A stretch of DNA of 64,000 nt from Blastococcus sp. TBT05-19 (GTDB lineage Bacteria; Actinomycetota; Actinomycetes; Mycobacteriales; Geodermatophilaceae), in NCBI RefSeq assembly GCF_003319095.1, contig NZ_QOHI01000001.1, positions 868,001 through 932,000 on the forward strand. The letters run 5' to 3'. The stretch's first letter is position 1. Each line of letters begins with the position of its first letter. Positions 32,040 to 40,476 of the stretch are shown here, one piece after another. The notes beneath the pieces were generated by a model. The model was not told where the DNA came from, searched no databases, and saw only the letters and a list, made by a program, of their open reading frames with translations. The translations under genes were made by a program, and so were the position numbers.

Positions 32040-32831
32040 TCAGCCCACCTCACCCGGGCGACGTGCCGGGTCGTCCCAGCCCGCGGGCGTGGTCGGCGGG
32101 ACCATGCTGCCGGCCGGCGGCGTGGTGCCGTACGGCGGCGGGGGGAGCGGAGCGCCGGTGCCCGTGCCGACCCCGGTGCCGGTGGTGGCGCTGGAGTAGT
32201 CGGAGTACGTCGGCGCCGGGTCCACGTAGTTGGTCGGCGTGCTCCGGTAGGAGGTACCGCCACCGGTGGTGCCGGAGTCGCTGTGCGCGGCCTTGACGCC
32301 GCTGGTCAGCCGGCCGGCGAGCACGCCCGCGGCGGCCGCACCCAGCAGGAACAGGCCGGGCTTGCGACGGGCGAAGGCGCGGACCTCGTCGAGCAGTTCG
32401 GCCGGCTCGCGGTTCTGCAGCTTGTCGGCGAAGCCCTCGACGATGCCGGAGGCCTGGTGCAGCAGGTCGCGCGCGGGGCCGGGGGCCCCCTCGCTGGAGC
32501 CGTCGGCGAGGCCGCGGAGCTCCTGGGCGAGCGACGTCAGGCCGGAAGCGGCCTTCTGCTGCTGGCCGATGGTCTGCTCCTTGAGCTGGGACCGGCCCTG
32601 GTCGAGCAGGTCCTTGGCCTGGCGCTGGGTCTCGTCGACCACCGTCTTGGCCTGGTCGGCGGCGGTCGAGGCGACCTGGCTGCCGGCCTGGGCGGCGGTG
32701 TCCTTCACGTTCTGGGCCTCGCTCTTGGCGACGTCGGCCTTCGACGTGCCGGAGCCCGTCGTGCCGGCGGTCGTGGCGCCCGTATCGACGGGGGCCGGGG
32801 GCGGGAACGGGGTGTCGATGGAGTGAGTCAT
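32040..32831 (-). CDS. LEA-like helical membrane-associated protein
   Basis: The 263 residues start at ATG 32831 with GAGGAGG upstream. A helical region (about 30-150) has repeated Ala/Gln/Lys/Asp segments such as DAAQAGSQVAS and DLLDQGRSQLKEQ, resembling apolipoprotein- or LEA-type amphipathic helices. One hydrophobic helix follows (about 165-182, PGLFLLGAAAAGVLAGRL), then a Gly/Thr/Pro-rich disordered tail. It is the first gene of the three-gene unit and stops one base before the holin-type gene. Probably an envelope stress protein; no function can be stated. The 32832-33127 gap shows no gene. Confidence 0.65.
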   Translation of the reverse strand: MTHSIDTPFPPPAPVDTGATTAGTTGSGTSKADVAKSEAQNVKDTAAQAGSQVASTAADQAKTVVDETQRQAKDLLDQGRSQLKEQTIGQQQKAASGLTSLAQELRGLADGSSEGAPGPARDLLHQASGIVEGFADKLQNREPAELLDEVRAFARRKPGLFLLGAAAAGVLAGRLTSGVKAAHSDSGTTGGGTSYRSTPTNYVDPAPTYSDYSSATTGTGVGTGTGAPLPPPPYGTTPPAGSMVPPTTPAGWDDPARRPGEVG

Positions 32832-33127
32832 CGGTCCTCCTCGGCAATCTTCGTGGTCGGTGGAGGCGCTACCCCCGTGCCGTTGCGGCACACATCCGGC
32901 CGGTCGATCACCGGCCCGGACGGCCGCAGCGGCGACGGGATCAGCGCTGGGGGTCGCGCGGGGAAACTGGGTCGTCCACCCGGCGCATCCGTGCATCCCG
33001 GGGCGGGATCGGTGTCGCATGAGAAGGGCAGAGACGCGCGCTGCGCCGTCCTCCCGCCGCTCCGCAGAGCACCGTTCCTCGCGGAGGGGCGGATACCCGG
33101 GTCAGGGGGCGGACGAAACCGGGAAGA

Positions 33128-33916
33128 TCAGTTCCGCCAGGGAAAGCGCGGCGCGCGGCGCTCGGAGAAGGCCTGCACGCCCTCGGCGAGCTCGCCCGCG
33201 GCGATGGTCTCGCGGTAGCGGGCGGCCGCGAGGGCCTCGCCGTCGTCTCCGACCGCGAGGGCGGCGAGGACCTCCTTGGTGGCCCGCTGGGTGAGCGCCG
33301 ACCGCGAGGCCAGGACGTCGGCGAACCGGCGCACCTCGGTCTCGAGCTCCGCGTCCTCGACCAGCCGGTCGACCAGGCCGGTCCGGAGCGCCGCGTCGGC
33401 GTCCAGCAGCTCGCCGCTGTAGAGCAGGTACTTCGTCGTCGCCGGGCCGACCAGGTCCAGCAGGGCCTTCGTCGACGAGGGCGTGTAGACGATGCCGACC
33501 TTGGCCGGGGTGACGCCGAAGACCGCGGTGCGGTCGGCGAACCGCAGGTCGCAGCAGGTGGCCAGCTCGACCCCGCCACCGATGCAGTGGCCACGGACCA
33601 TCGCGAGCGTCGGCTTCGGGAAGTCGCGCAGCGCGGCCTGCGCCGCCAGGTTGTGCCGGCGGACGTCGGCCATCGGGTCGGCCGGGTCCTCGCCGCGCAG
33701 CAGGTCGGTGATGTCGGCCCCGGCGCAGAAGCTCGGTCCCTCCCCGGTGACCACGAGGACCCGGACCCCGGGGTCGTCGGCCAGCGGGGCCAGCACCTCC
33801 GGCAGGGCCGCCCACATGCCGAGCGTCATGGCGTTGCGCTTGACCGGGCGGTCGATCGTCAGGGTGGCGACGGGGCCGTCGCGGGTCACGCGCAGGTGCT
33901 CGGCCACGTCCGTCAC
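33128..33916 (-). CDS. Enoyl-CoA hydratase/isomerase family protein
   Basis: The 262 residues fit the crotonase family: VATLTIDRPVKRNAMTLGMW, the oxyanion-hole segments GEGPSFCAGADITDLL and MVRGHCIGGGVELATCCDLR, and the C-terminal helical domain. The residues usually acting as the hydratase Glu pair are not both clear, so isomerase or another crotonase reaction is equally possible. GTG 33916 overlaps the stop of the upstream peptidase gene by four bases (GTGA), though the two are functionally unrelated. Confidence 0.8.
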   Translation of the reverse strand: MTDVAEHLRVTRDGPVATLTIDRPVKRNAMTLGMWAALPEVLAPLADDPGVRVLVVTGEGPSFCAGADITDLLRGEDPADPMADVRRHNLAAQAALRDFPKPTLAMVRGHCIGGGVELATCCDLRFADRTAVFGVTPAKVGIVYTPSSTKALLDLVGPATTKYLLYSGELLDADAALRTGLVDRLVEDAELETEVRRFADVLASRSALTQRATKEVLAALAVGDDGEALAAARYRETIAAGELAEGVQAFSERRAPRFPWRN

Positions 33917-34833
33917 CCGAGGTCGTCGGTGGAGAAGGTGTCGCAGTCCCGCGGGTCGCCCGAGGCGTACCCCGTGCGGAACCAGCGCTGGCGCTGCTCG
34001 GAGGAGCCGTGCGTGAAGGCGTCCTGGTCCACGGTGCCGCCGCCCAGGTTCTCCTGGATGAAGTCGTCGCCGATGCGTGCCGCCGCGTCGAGGGCCCGGT
34101 TGATGTCGTCCTCGGTGATCTCGGCGATGAGCGGCTGCCCCGACTCGTCGGGGACGGTCTCGGCGTGGTTGGCCCAGGTGCCGGCGTAGCAGTCGGCCTG
34201 GAGCTCGAGCCGCACGGTGCCGCTGGTCGGCCCGGTCTCGCCGGGGCTCACCTGCCGGTTGGTCCCGAGGAGGTTCTGCACGTGGTGGCCGTACTCGTGG
34301 GCGATCACGTAGGCGTTGACGAACAGGCCGCCCTGCGCCCCGAACTGCTGCTGCAGCTGGTCGAAGAAGCTCAGGTCGATGTACACGAGCTGATCGGCGG
34401 GGCAGTAGAACGGGCCGGACCCGCTGGTGGCGCCACCGCAGCTGGTCTGCACCGACCCGGAGAAGAACACGGTGTCGGTGGGGACGTAGGCGTCGCCGAG
34501 CGCCTGCGACCAGAAGTCCTGGATCGACTCGATGTCGGCCACGACCGCGCAGTCCACCGACTCGTTGGCGTCGGCGCCGGTGCGGCAGTTCTCCGCCAGC
34601 TGCCCGTTGTCGGCGGTCTGCCCGCTCCCCAGCCCGCCGAGGCCGCCGAACCCGCTGCCCGAGCCGCCGTCGCCGCCGCCGCCCAGGACCTGGAAGAGCA
34701 CGAGCACCAGGACGCCGACGAGACCGAGACCACCGCCGCCGACGGCGACACCGCGGCCGCCCCCGAACCCGCCGCGACCGCGTTGGTCGCGGACGTTGGA
34801 CGTGTCGAGGCCGGCGCCCTCGTTGTACCGCAT
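33913..34833 (-). CDS. Neutral zinc metallopeptidase (YpfJ-type)
   Basis: ATG 34833 gives 306 residues. A short basic N-terminus precedes a membrane helix (about 33-52) and a Gly-rich linker, then the zinc peptidase domain with HEYGHHVQNLLG (two His ligands and the catalytic Glu) and the third-ligand region RLELQADCYAGTWA. Four or more Cys residues in the extracytoplasmic part suggest disulfides. The architecture is that of YpfJ-type membrane-anchored neutral metalloproteases of unknown substrate. Its stop overlaps the enoyl-CoA hydratase start. Confidence 0.85.
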   Translation of the reverse strand: MRYNEGAGLDTSNVRDQRGRGGFGGGRGVAVGGGGLGLVGVLVLVLFQVLGGGGDGGSGSGFGGLGGLGSGQTADNGQLAENCRTGADANESVDCAVVADIESIQDFWSQALGDAYVPTDTVFFSGSVQTSCGGATSGSGPFYCPADQLVYIDLSFFDQLQQQFGAQGGLFVNAYVIAHEYGHHVQNLLGTNRQVSPGETGPTSGTVRLELQADCYAGTWANHAETVPDESGQPLIAEITEDDINRALDAAARIGDDFIQENLGGGTVDQDAFTHGSSEQRQRWFRTGYASGDPRDCDTFSTDDLG

Positions 34834-34931
34834 CCCGTGTGGTCCTCCCCGTCGATCGAGCCGAACGAACCGTGCCATCCGGCCGGAGCGTCCGCGACCC
34901 GGGTCGCCGTGCCGGGCCGCTCGCCCCCGCC

Positions 34932-34937
34932 TAGGTT
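34932..34937 (+). promoter_or_regulatory. -10 box for leaderless transcript
   Basis: TAGGTT is followed 6 nt later by ATG 34944 with no room for a ribosome-binding site. Confidence 0.5.
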
Positions 34938-34943
34938 CAGGCC

Positions 34944-35390
34944 ATGCCATTGCAGGGGGAGTACGAGCCGAGCGCGGCGCAGTGGGTCCGCGAGCAGGTC
35001 GAGCGCTACGAGGCGACCGGGGGGCGGGAGGCGAACACCCTCCGCGACACCGGGTTGCCCGTCGTCATCGTGAGCACCCGCGGGGCGAAGAGCGGCAAGG
35101 TCCGCAAGCTGGGGCTGATGCGGGTCGAGCACGACGGCGTCTACGCGATGGTGGGCTCCCAGGGCGGGGCCCCGACCGACCCCGCGTGGGTCAGCAACCT
35201 CCGCACGCATCCCGACGAGGTGACCCTGGAGGACGGGCCCGAGCCGTGGGACGGCGTCGCGCGGGAGATCTCCGGCGAGGAGCGGGCGCTCTGGTGGGAG
35301 CGGTCGGTCGCCGCCTTCCCGGACTACGCCGCCTACCAGGAGAAGACCGAGCGGCAGATCCCCGTCTTCCTCTTCGAGCGGCGCGGCTGA
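34944..35390 (+). CDS. Deazaflavin (F420)-dependent nitroreductase family protein
   Basis: The 148 residues fit the DDN-like split-beta-barrel family: YEATGGREANTLRDTGLPVV, TRGAKSGKVRKLGLMRVEHD, YAMVGSQGGAPTDPAWVSNL, and LWWERSVAAFPDYAAYQ. These proteins use reduced F420 to reduce quinones or nitro compounds at the membrane in mycobacteria. The physiological substrate here is unknown. The gene is leaderless and divergent from the metallopeptidase. Confidence 0.85.
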   Translation: MPLQGEYEPSAAQWVREQVERYEATGGREANTLRDTGLPVVIVSTRGAKSGKVRKLGLMRVEHDGVYAMVGSQGGAPTDPAWVSNLRTHPDEVTLEDGPEPWDGVAREISGEERALWWERSVAAFPDYAAYQEKTERQIPVFLFERRG

Positions 35391-35394
35391 CCGG

Positions 35395-36453
35395 TCAGGG
35401 CAGGGCGGCCGCCAGCGCGGGCACGGCCGCGGCGAGGGCGGCGTCCTCGGTGAACAGGGCGGCCTTCGCGACGCGTCGGCGTCCGCTGCCGGTCCACCGC
35501 CACGTACCGCTCACCCGGCCGTCGAAAACGACGGTCGGGGCGAACATGCCGTTGCGCCCGGGGCAGATCCGCTCGGCGAACGCCGGGTCGAGGACCGCGG
35601 TCCGGTCGCCGTAGCCGAGCACGAACTCGTCGAAGCCCGGCAGCAACCGGACGGCCCGGGCCTCCGCGCGGTGCGCCGCGAGGAGCTCGGGCGTCGCCGG
35701 GTCGAGCAGGTGCTCGGTCCCGTCCACCTGCAGCCGCTCCAGCCGGTCGCCGGCCACGGCGAGCCCCGCGCGCACGTCGCGCACGGTGGTCCCGGCCCAG
35801 CGCACCAGGTCGGCGACGGTGGCCGGGCCGTGCCCGCGGAAGTACCGGAGCACGAGCTCGCCCAGTGCCTCGTCGCGGTCGAGCCGCCGGCGTGCGCGCA
35901 CCCACTCCTCGAGCGGGACGAAGGTCTGCTCGCCCCCGTCGGTGGGGCCTAGGCACAGCGTGCCGGTCTGGGACAGGAACCAGAGCAGGTGGTACCCGCG
36001 CTGGCCGGTGGTGGCGACACCGCCGCCGTGGATGGCGGTCAGCAGGGCCGCGCGGGACAGCCGCCGGCCGCCGGAGAGCACCGCGACCACGATCTCGCGG
36101 GCCCGCTCGGCGTCGGCCCCGGTCAGCTCCAGGGCCGCGCGGCGCCTCTCGAGCCCCGCCAGCGCGCGCGGTCCCAGCAGGTCCAGCATCCAGGGCAGGT
36201 CCTCGGCCAGGAGCAGGTGCAGGGTGCCGCGCATCGGCCAGCTGCGCACCACCGTGCCGTCGTCCATCGCGGCGAGCACGTCGGCCCGGCGGTGCCCGGC
36301 GGTGCGCAGCGCCACGGACGTCACCGCGCCGGGGAGGTCCTGCCCCTGCACCGCGGCCAGGCCGCGGACCGCAGCCGCCGCGTCCGGGGCCGGGGGCCCG
36401 GCGAGCCCCTGCGCGACCAGACGCATGAGCGCGACGTCCTGCAGCGAGGTCAT
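35395..36453 (-). CDS. Winged-helix DNA-binding protein, AlkZ-like
   Basis: The 352 residues belong to the HTH_42/AlkZ family. Near the N-terminus GLAAVQGQDLPGAVTSVALR carries a Q-x-D-type motif at the position used by AlkZ DNA glycosylases. RSWPMRGTLHLLLAEDLPWM and GYHLLWFLSQTGTLC follow, with C-terminal PGRNGMFAPTVVFDGRVSGT. AlkZ unhooks DNA interstrand crosslinks, often protecting producers of alkylating toxins, but many relatives are uncharacterised. No toxin cluster is nearby, so a general repair role is more likely. It converges with the F420-type gene, 4 bp apart. Confidence 0.75.
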   Translation of the reverse strand: MTSLQDVALMRLVAQGLAGPPAPDAAAAVRGLAAVQGQDLPGAVTSVALRTAGHRRADVLAAMDDGTVVRSWPMRGTLHLLLAEDLPWMLDLLGPRALAGLERRRAALELTGADAERAREIVVAVLSGGRRLSRAALLTAIHGGGVATTGQRGYHLLWFLSQTGTLCLGPTDGGEQTFVPLEEWVRARRRLDRDEALGELVLRYFRGHGPATVADLVRWAGTTVRDVRAGLAVAGDRLERLQVDGTEHLLDPATPELLAAHRAEARAVRLLPGFDEFVLGYGDRTAVLDPAFAERICPGRNGMFAPTVVFDGRVSGTWRWTGSGRRRVAKAALFTEDAALAAAVPALAAALP

Positions 36454-36505
36454 GACCGCACCCTGGCAGGCGCGTCCGACGGTCCTCCCAGGGCGCCGGC
36501 TGCAC

Positions 36506-36511
36506 TAGCCT
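36506..36511 (+). promoter_or_regulatory. -10 box for leaderless small-protein gene
   Basis: TAGCCT is followed 7 nt later by GTG 36519 (then ATG 36522), without a ribosome-binding site. Confidence 0.45.
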
Positions 36512-36518
36512 CCGCGTC

Positions 36519-36644
36519 GTGATGGGAATGGGTGGAGCCGGCGGTCGGGACGCGGAGCGGCGACGGCGGCTGGTTGCGGCGGTCATCGTGTTCGTGATGG
36601 TGCTGGCCGCGGGTGCGACGGTGCTCTCGATCGCCCTCGGCTGA
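36519..36644 (+). CDS. Small single-pass membrane protein (41 aa)
   Basis: A 41-codon frame begins GTG-ATG: a Gly/Met leader, an Arg-rich stretch (RDAERRRR), then one membrane helix (LVAAVIVFVMVLAAGATVLSIAL) and stop. The positive-inside pattern predicts a cytoplasmic N-terminus. It is preceded by a good leaderless promoter and followed after 9 bp by the DUF1801-type gene, so it looks like a genuine small gene. Confidence 0.55.
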   Translation: MMGMGGAGGRDAERRRRLVAAVIVFVMVLAAGATVLSIALG

Positions 36645-36653
36645 GCAGGCCGC

Positions 36654-37085
36654 ATGACCGACGACGACCCGGTGGAGTCCTGGTTCCGGGCGGCGGGACG
36701 GCGGGAGGACGACCTGCGGCGGATCGACGCGCTGGTACGGGCCGCCGCGCCCGATCTCGGCCGCGAGCTGGTCCCGGTGGGGTCGGGCACGATGCTCGGC
36801 TACGGGCTGCTGCCCTACCGCACCCGGTCGTCGTCGACGACCACGCGCTGGCCGCTGATCGCGCTGGCGGCGCAGAAGCGGCACCTGCCCCTCTACGTCT
36901 GCGCCGTCGAGGACGGGCACTACCTGCCCGAGGTCCGGGCGGACCGGCTGGGGACGGTGAGCTGCGGGCGCAGCTGCATCCGGTTCACGACCGCCGACCG
37001 GGTCGACGCCGGGGCGCTGGCCGAGCTCGTGCGGGACGCCGCCGAGGGCACGGCGCAGGGTCGCAACGAGTTCTTCGCCGGCTGA
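36654..37085 (+). CDS. DUF1801-type protein
   Basis: The 143 residues fit the YdhG/DUF1801 fold: VESWFRAAGRREDDLRRIDAL, ELVPVGSGTMLGYG, RWPLIALAAQKRHLPLYVCA and SCGRSCIRFTTADRVD. The family (related to frataxin-like YdhG) has no firmly established function. It follows the small membrane protein by 9 bp and probably shares its transcript. Confidence 0.7.
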   Translation: MTDDDPVESWFRAAGRREDDLRRIDALVRAAAPDLGRELVPVGSGTMLGYGLLPYRTRSSSTTTRWPLIALAAQKRHLPLYVCAVEDGHYLPEVRADRLGTVSCGRSCIRFTTADRVDAGALAELVRDAAEGTAQGRNEFFAG

Positions 37086-37200
37086 GCTCACCGCTCCCGG
37101 GCCTTTCGTCCCTGGTGCCGCGACCTGCGGAACGACATCGTGTGGAACCGCTGCGGCCCGGAAGGATCGCGGCCCGCCCCGGACGAGAGAAGGACCGCCC

Positions 37201-37506
37201 GTGACCCTGGTCGTCCCCCCGTTCCCCGGACCCGCCGCCGACGAGCCGGCCCGGCCCTCGGACGAGCTCGCCCCGGGCGGGCCGCACCGCACCTCGCCGT
37301 CCCCGCGCGACGGGGATCCCGGCGACGACGCCGTCACCGCCGCGGTCGGCCGGCTCAGCGGTGAGTTCTCCGGCCGCGTCGGTCCGCGGCGCGTGGTCCG
37401 GGTCGTGCGGGACTGCCGGCGTGAGCTGGGCGGGTCGCCCGTCGGCGCGCTGCCGGAGCTGGTCGAGCGGCTGGCGCGCTACCGGCTGGACCGGCAGATC
37501 GGCTGA
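37201..37506 (+). CDS. Small hypothetical protein
   Basis: The 101 residues begin with a Pro/Gly-rich disordered half. A three-helix segment of about 55 residues follows (AVTAAVGRLSGEFSGRVGPRR, RVVRDCRRELGG, LPELVERLARYRL) that resembles the small DUF3562-like helical proteins of actinobacteria. It starts with GTG and has GAGAGAAGGA upstream. No function can be assigned. It lies 40 bp before the ABC-F gene. Confidence 0.5.
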   Translation: MTLVVPPFPGPAADEPARPSDELAPGGPHRTSPSPRDGDPGDDAVTAAVGRLSGEFSGRVGPRRVVRVVRDCRRELGGSPVGALPELVERLARYRLDRQIG

Positions 37507-37546
37507 CCCGTCGAAAGCCGGTTGCCGGGCACGGGAGGATGACGGC

Positions 37547-39166
37547 GTGGGCTACGTCGACGTCAGTGCGGTCCGGCACACCCTCTCCGACGGGCGGGTG
37601 CTGCTCGACGACGTCTCGTTCCGGATCGGCGAGGGCGCCCGCGCCGCGCTGGTCGGCGAGAACGGCGCGGGGAAGACGACGCTGCTGCGGATCATCGCCG
37701 GCGACCTGGTGCCCGAGGCCGGTGCGATCGCGCGCACCGGTGGGCTCGGGGTCATGCGCCAGTTCATCGGTTCCGTGCGCGACGACACCACCGTGCAGCG
37801 CATGCTGGTCGACCTGTCGCCGCCGGCGGTGCGGGCCGCCTGGGACGCCGTCGAGTCGGCCGAGCTGGCGCTGATGGAGACCGACGACGAGCGGGCCCAG
37901 ATGGCCTACGCCGGCGCGCTCGCCGAGTGGGGGGACGCCGGCGGCTATGACGCCGAGGTCACCTGGGACACGGTCACCGTCGCGGCACTCGGCGTGCCCT
38001 ACGACCGGTGCAAGTACCGCGAGCTCAACACCCTCTCCGGCGGTGAGCAGAAGCGGCTGGCGCTGGAGGCGCTGCTGCGGGGACCCGACGAGGTCCTGCT
38101 GCTCGACGAGCCGGACAACTACCTCGACGTGCCGGGCAAGCGCTGGCTGGAGGAGCGGCTGCTCGAGACCCGCAAGACGGTGCTGTTCGTGAGCCACGAC
38201 CGCGAGCTGCTGGCCCGCGTCGCCGACCGGGTGGTCACCGTGGAGGGCGGCGGCGCCTGGGTGCACGGCGGCGGTTTCGGCAGCTACCACGAGGCGCGGA
38301 CCGCCCGGCACGAGCGGCTGGCCGAGCTGCGCCGTCGCTGGGACGAGGAGCACCAGCGGCTGATCGACCTGGTGCGCACCCTGCAGCAGCAGGCGGCGAA
38401 CTCACCCGACATGGCCAACCGCTACCACGCGATGCAGACCCGGCTGGCCAAGTTCGAGGCGGCCGGCCCGCCGCCGGAGCGGCCGCCGGAGCAGAAGGTC
38501 GCGATGCGGCTGCGCGGCGGACGGACCGGCGTGCGTGCGGTCACGGCCGAGCAGCTGGAGCTCACCGGGCTGATGAAGCCGTTCGACGTCGAGATCTTCT
38601 ACGGGGACCGGGTCGGGGTGCTCGGGGCCAACGGCGCGGGCAAGTCGCACTTCCTGCGGCTGCTGGCCGGCCAGTCGGTGGCGCACACCGGCGACTGGCG
38701 GCTGGGCGCGCGCGTCGTCCCCGGGTTCTTCGCCCAGACCCACGCGCACCCGGAGTGGCAGGACCGGACGCCGGTCGACCTGCTGTGGCACGGCGAGCCC
38801 GGGCGGCCGGGGGTCGACCGTGGCCGGGCGATGGCCGCGCTGCGCCGCTACGGGCTCATCGTCGCCGCCGACCAGCCGTTCCGGACGATGTCGGGTGGCC
38901 AGCAGGCGCGGTTCCAGATCCTGCTGCTCGAGCTGTCGGGCGCGACGCTGCTGCTGCTCGACGAGCCCACGGACAACCTCGACGTGCTCTCGGCCGAGGC
39001 GCTGGAGGAGGCGCTGGCCGCGTTCGACGGCACGGTCCTCGCCGTGACCCACGACCGCTGGTTCGCCCGGTCCTTCGACCGCTTCGTGGTCTTCGGCGCC
39101 GACGGCCGCGTGTACGAGTCCGCCGAGCCGGTGTTCGACGAGACCAGGGTGGTCCGCGCCCGCTGA
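37547..39166 (+). CDS. ABC-F family ATPase
   Basis: GTG 37547, with GGGAGGA upstream, gives 539 residues. Two ABC domains are present: Walker A VGENGAGKTTLL and ANGAGKSHFL, signatures LSGGEQKRLALEA and MSGGQQARFQILL, Walker B VLLLDEPDNYLD and LLLLDEPTDNLDV, and His-switch VSHDR and VTHDR. The linker between them (about 245-325) is charged and helical. There are no membrane segments. ABC-F proteins act on ribosomes, either as translation factors or in antibiotic protection; this subgroup cannot be specified. The second signature MSGGQQ is intact. Confidence 0.85.
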   Translation: MGYVDVSAVRHTLSDGRVLLDDVSFRIGEGARAALVGENGAGKTTLLRIIAGDLVPEAGAIARTGGLGVMRQFIGSVRDDTTVQRMLVDLSPPAVRAAWDAVESAELALMETDDERAQMAYAGALAEWGDAGGYDAEVTWDTVTVAALGVPYDRCKYRELNTLSGGEQKRLALEALLRGPDEVLLLDEPDNYLDVPGKRWLEERLLETRKTVLFVSHDRELLARVADRVVTVEGGGAWVHGGGFGSYHEARTARHERLAELRRRWDEEHQRLIDLVRTLQQQAANSPDMANRYHAMQTRLAKFEAAGPPPERPPEQKVAMRLRGGRTGVRAVTAEQLELTGLMKPFDVEIFYGDRVGVLGANGAGKSHFLRLLAGQSVAHTGDWRLGARVVPGFFAQTHAHPEWQDRTPVDLLWHGEPGRPGVDRGRAMAALRRYGLIVAADQPFRTMSGGQQARFQILLLELSGATLLLLDEPTDNLDVLSAEALEEALAAFDGTVLAVTHDRWFARSFDRFVVFGADGRVYESAEPVFDETRVVRAR

Positions 39167-39170
39167 GGCG

Positions 39171-40373
39171 CTAGCCGAACGCCCCGCCCTCGCCGCGGTA
39201 GGTCGGGAAGCGGCCGGGAACGGCGTCGCCGGCCAGCGCGTGGAGCTCGTCGACGTGCTCGCACACCTCGCCGGCCTTGGCGTGGCGGAACCAGACCCGG
39301 TCGCCCACGCGGAGGTCACCCGCGCCGCGCAGCGGGGTCTGCACCTCGCCGGTGCCCTCGGTGGGGAGCCAGCGGAGCCCCGCCGGGAAGGTCGGCGTGG
39401 GCAGCCGGTCGGCGCCCGGCGGTCCGGAGGCGATCCAGCCACCACCGGCCACGGTCACCACGCCGGCCGCGGGCGCACGGGTCACCGGGACGGCGTAGTA
39501 GGTCGCCGGCCTCGCGGTGAAGGCACGGTACCCGTCGAACAGCACGGGGGAGTAGAGCCCCGATCCGGCCGCGACCTCGGTGACGGCGTCCTCGATCGCG
39601 GTCCGCTCCAGGCTCCCGGTGCCGCCGCCGTTCACGAACTCCAGGGGCGCCACCTCCGACACCGCGGCGACGACCGCGGCGCGGCGGGCGGCGAGCTCGC
39701 GGGCGGAGACCGCCTGCAGCCCGCGCACGGCGAGTCCCCGCAGACGCCGGCCGGCCGGCGCGTCCTGCACCCCGGCGATCTGGGCCTCGTAGGCCATCAG
39801 CCCCACGAGCCGGACGCCGTCGCGCGCGGCCACCCGGCGGGCCAGGGCGACGGCGTCCTCCGGGGTGTGCACCGGCGAACGGCGGACGCCGATGTGCACC
39901 CGGCCTCCCGCGGTGCGCAGCGAGGCGTCGACGTCCAGGCAGACGCGCAGCTCCGGACGGCGGCCGGGCGGGACGACGTCGTCGATCAGGTCGAGGTGGT
40001 CGGCGGAGTCGACCATGAGCGTGATCCGGGCGGCGGCGGTCTCGTCCGCGGCGAGCGCGCGCAGCGCCGCGCGGTCCACCGAGGGGTAGCCCACGACGAC
40101 GTCGTCGCTCACGGCATCGTCCCCGGAGGCGAGCCACAGGGCCTCGCGCAGCGAGTAGCCCAGCACGCCGGCGAAGCCCGGCCGGGCCAGCACCCGGCGC
40201 AGCACCGCGCGGCAGCGCACCGACTTGCTGGCGACGCGGATCGGCTTGCCGCCGGCCCGGGCGGTCAGATCGGCGGCGTTCGCGTCCAGCGCGTCGAGGT
40301 CCAGCACCGCGAACGGCGGGTCCAGGTCGGCGGTCGCGCGCTCCAGGCGCTCGTGCAGCCGGTCCGCGGTCAT
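39171..40373 (-). CDS. PLP-dependent amino acid deaminase/aldolase (alanine racemase-like fold)
   Basis: ATG 40373 gives 400 residues. The N-terminal TIM-barrel is of the alanine racemase type, with the PLP lysine in KPIRVASKSVRCRAVLRR, and the C-terminal beta domain follows (VTVAGGGWIASGPPGAD to ELHALAG). The sequence matches actinobacterial proteins annotated as amino acid deaminase/aldolase, relatives of D-threonine aldolase and D-serine dehydratase. Metal-binding His/Cys residues appear near the C-terminus (FRHAKAGEVCEHVDEL). The substrate is probably a D-3-hydroxyamino acid. It is divergent from the FAD oxidase. Confidence 0.78.
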   Translation of the reverse strand: MTADRLHERLERATADLDPPFAVLDLDALDANAADLTARAGGKPIRVASKSVRCRAVLRRVLARPGFAGVLGYSLREALWLASGDDAVSDDVVVGYPSVDRAALRALAADETAAARITLMVDSADHLDLIDDVVPPGRRPELRVCLDVDASLRTAGGRVHIGVRRSPVHTPEDAVALARRVAARDGVRLVGLMAYEAQIAGVQDAPAGRRLRGLAVRGLQAVSARELAARRAAVVAAVSEVAPLEFVNGGGTGSLERTAIEDAVTEVAAGSGLYSPVLFDGYRAFTARPATYYAVPVTRAPAAGVVTVAGGGWIASGPPGADRLPTPTFPAGLRWLPTEGTGEVQTPLRGAGDLRVGDRVWFRHAKAGEVCEHVDELHALAGDAVPGRFPTYRGEGGAFG

Positions 40374-40476
40374 CCGCCGCAGCGTGCCCGGGCCGGCGCC
40401 GGGGGGCAAGGGCGCGCAGCCGGTTGACCGGGGCGGCCGGTGCCCAGCAGAGTGCGCGCTCGACGGAGGGAGACCG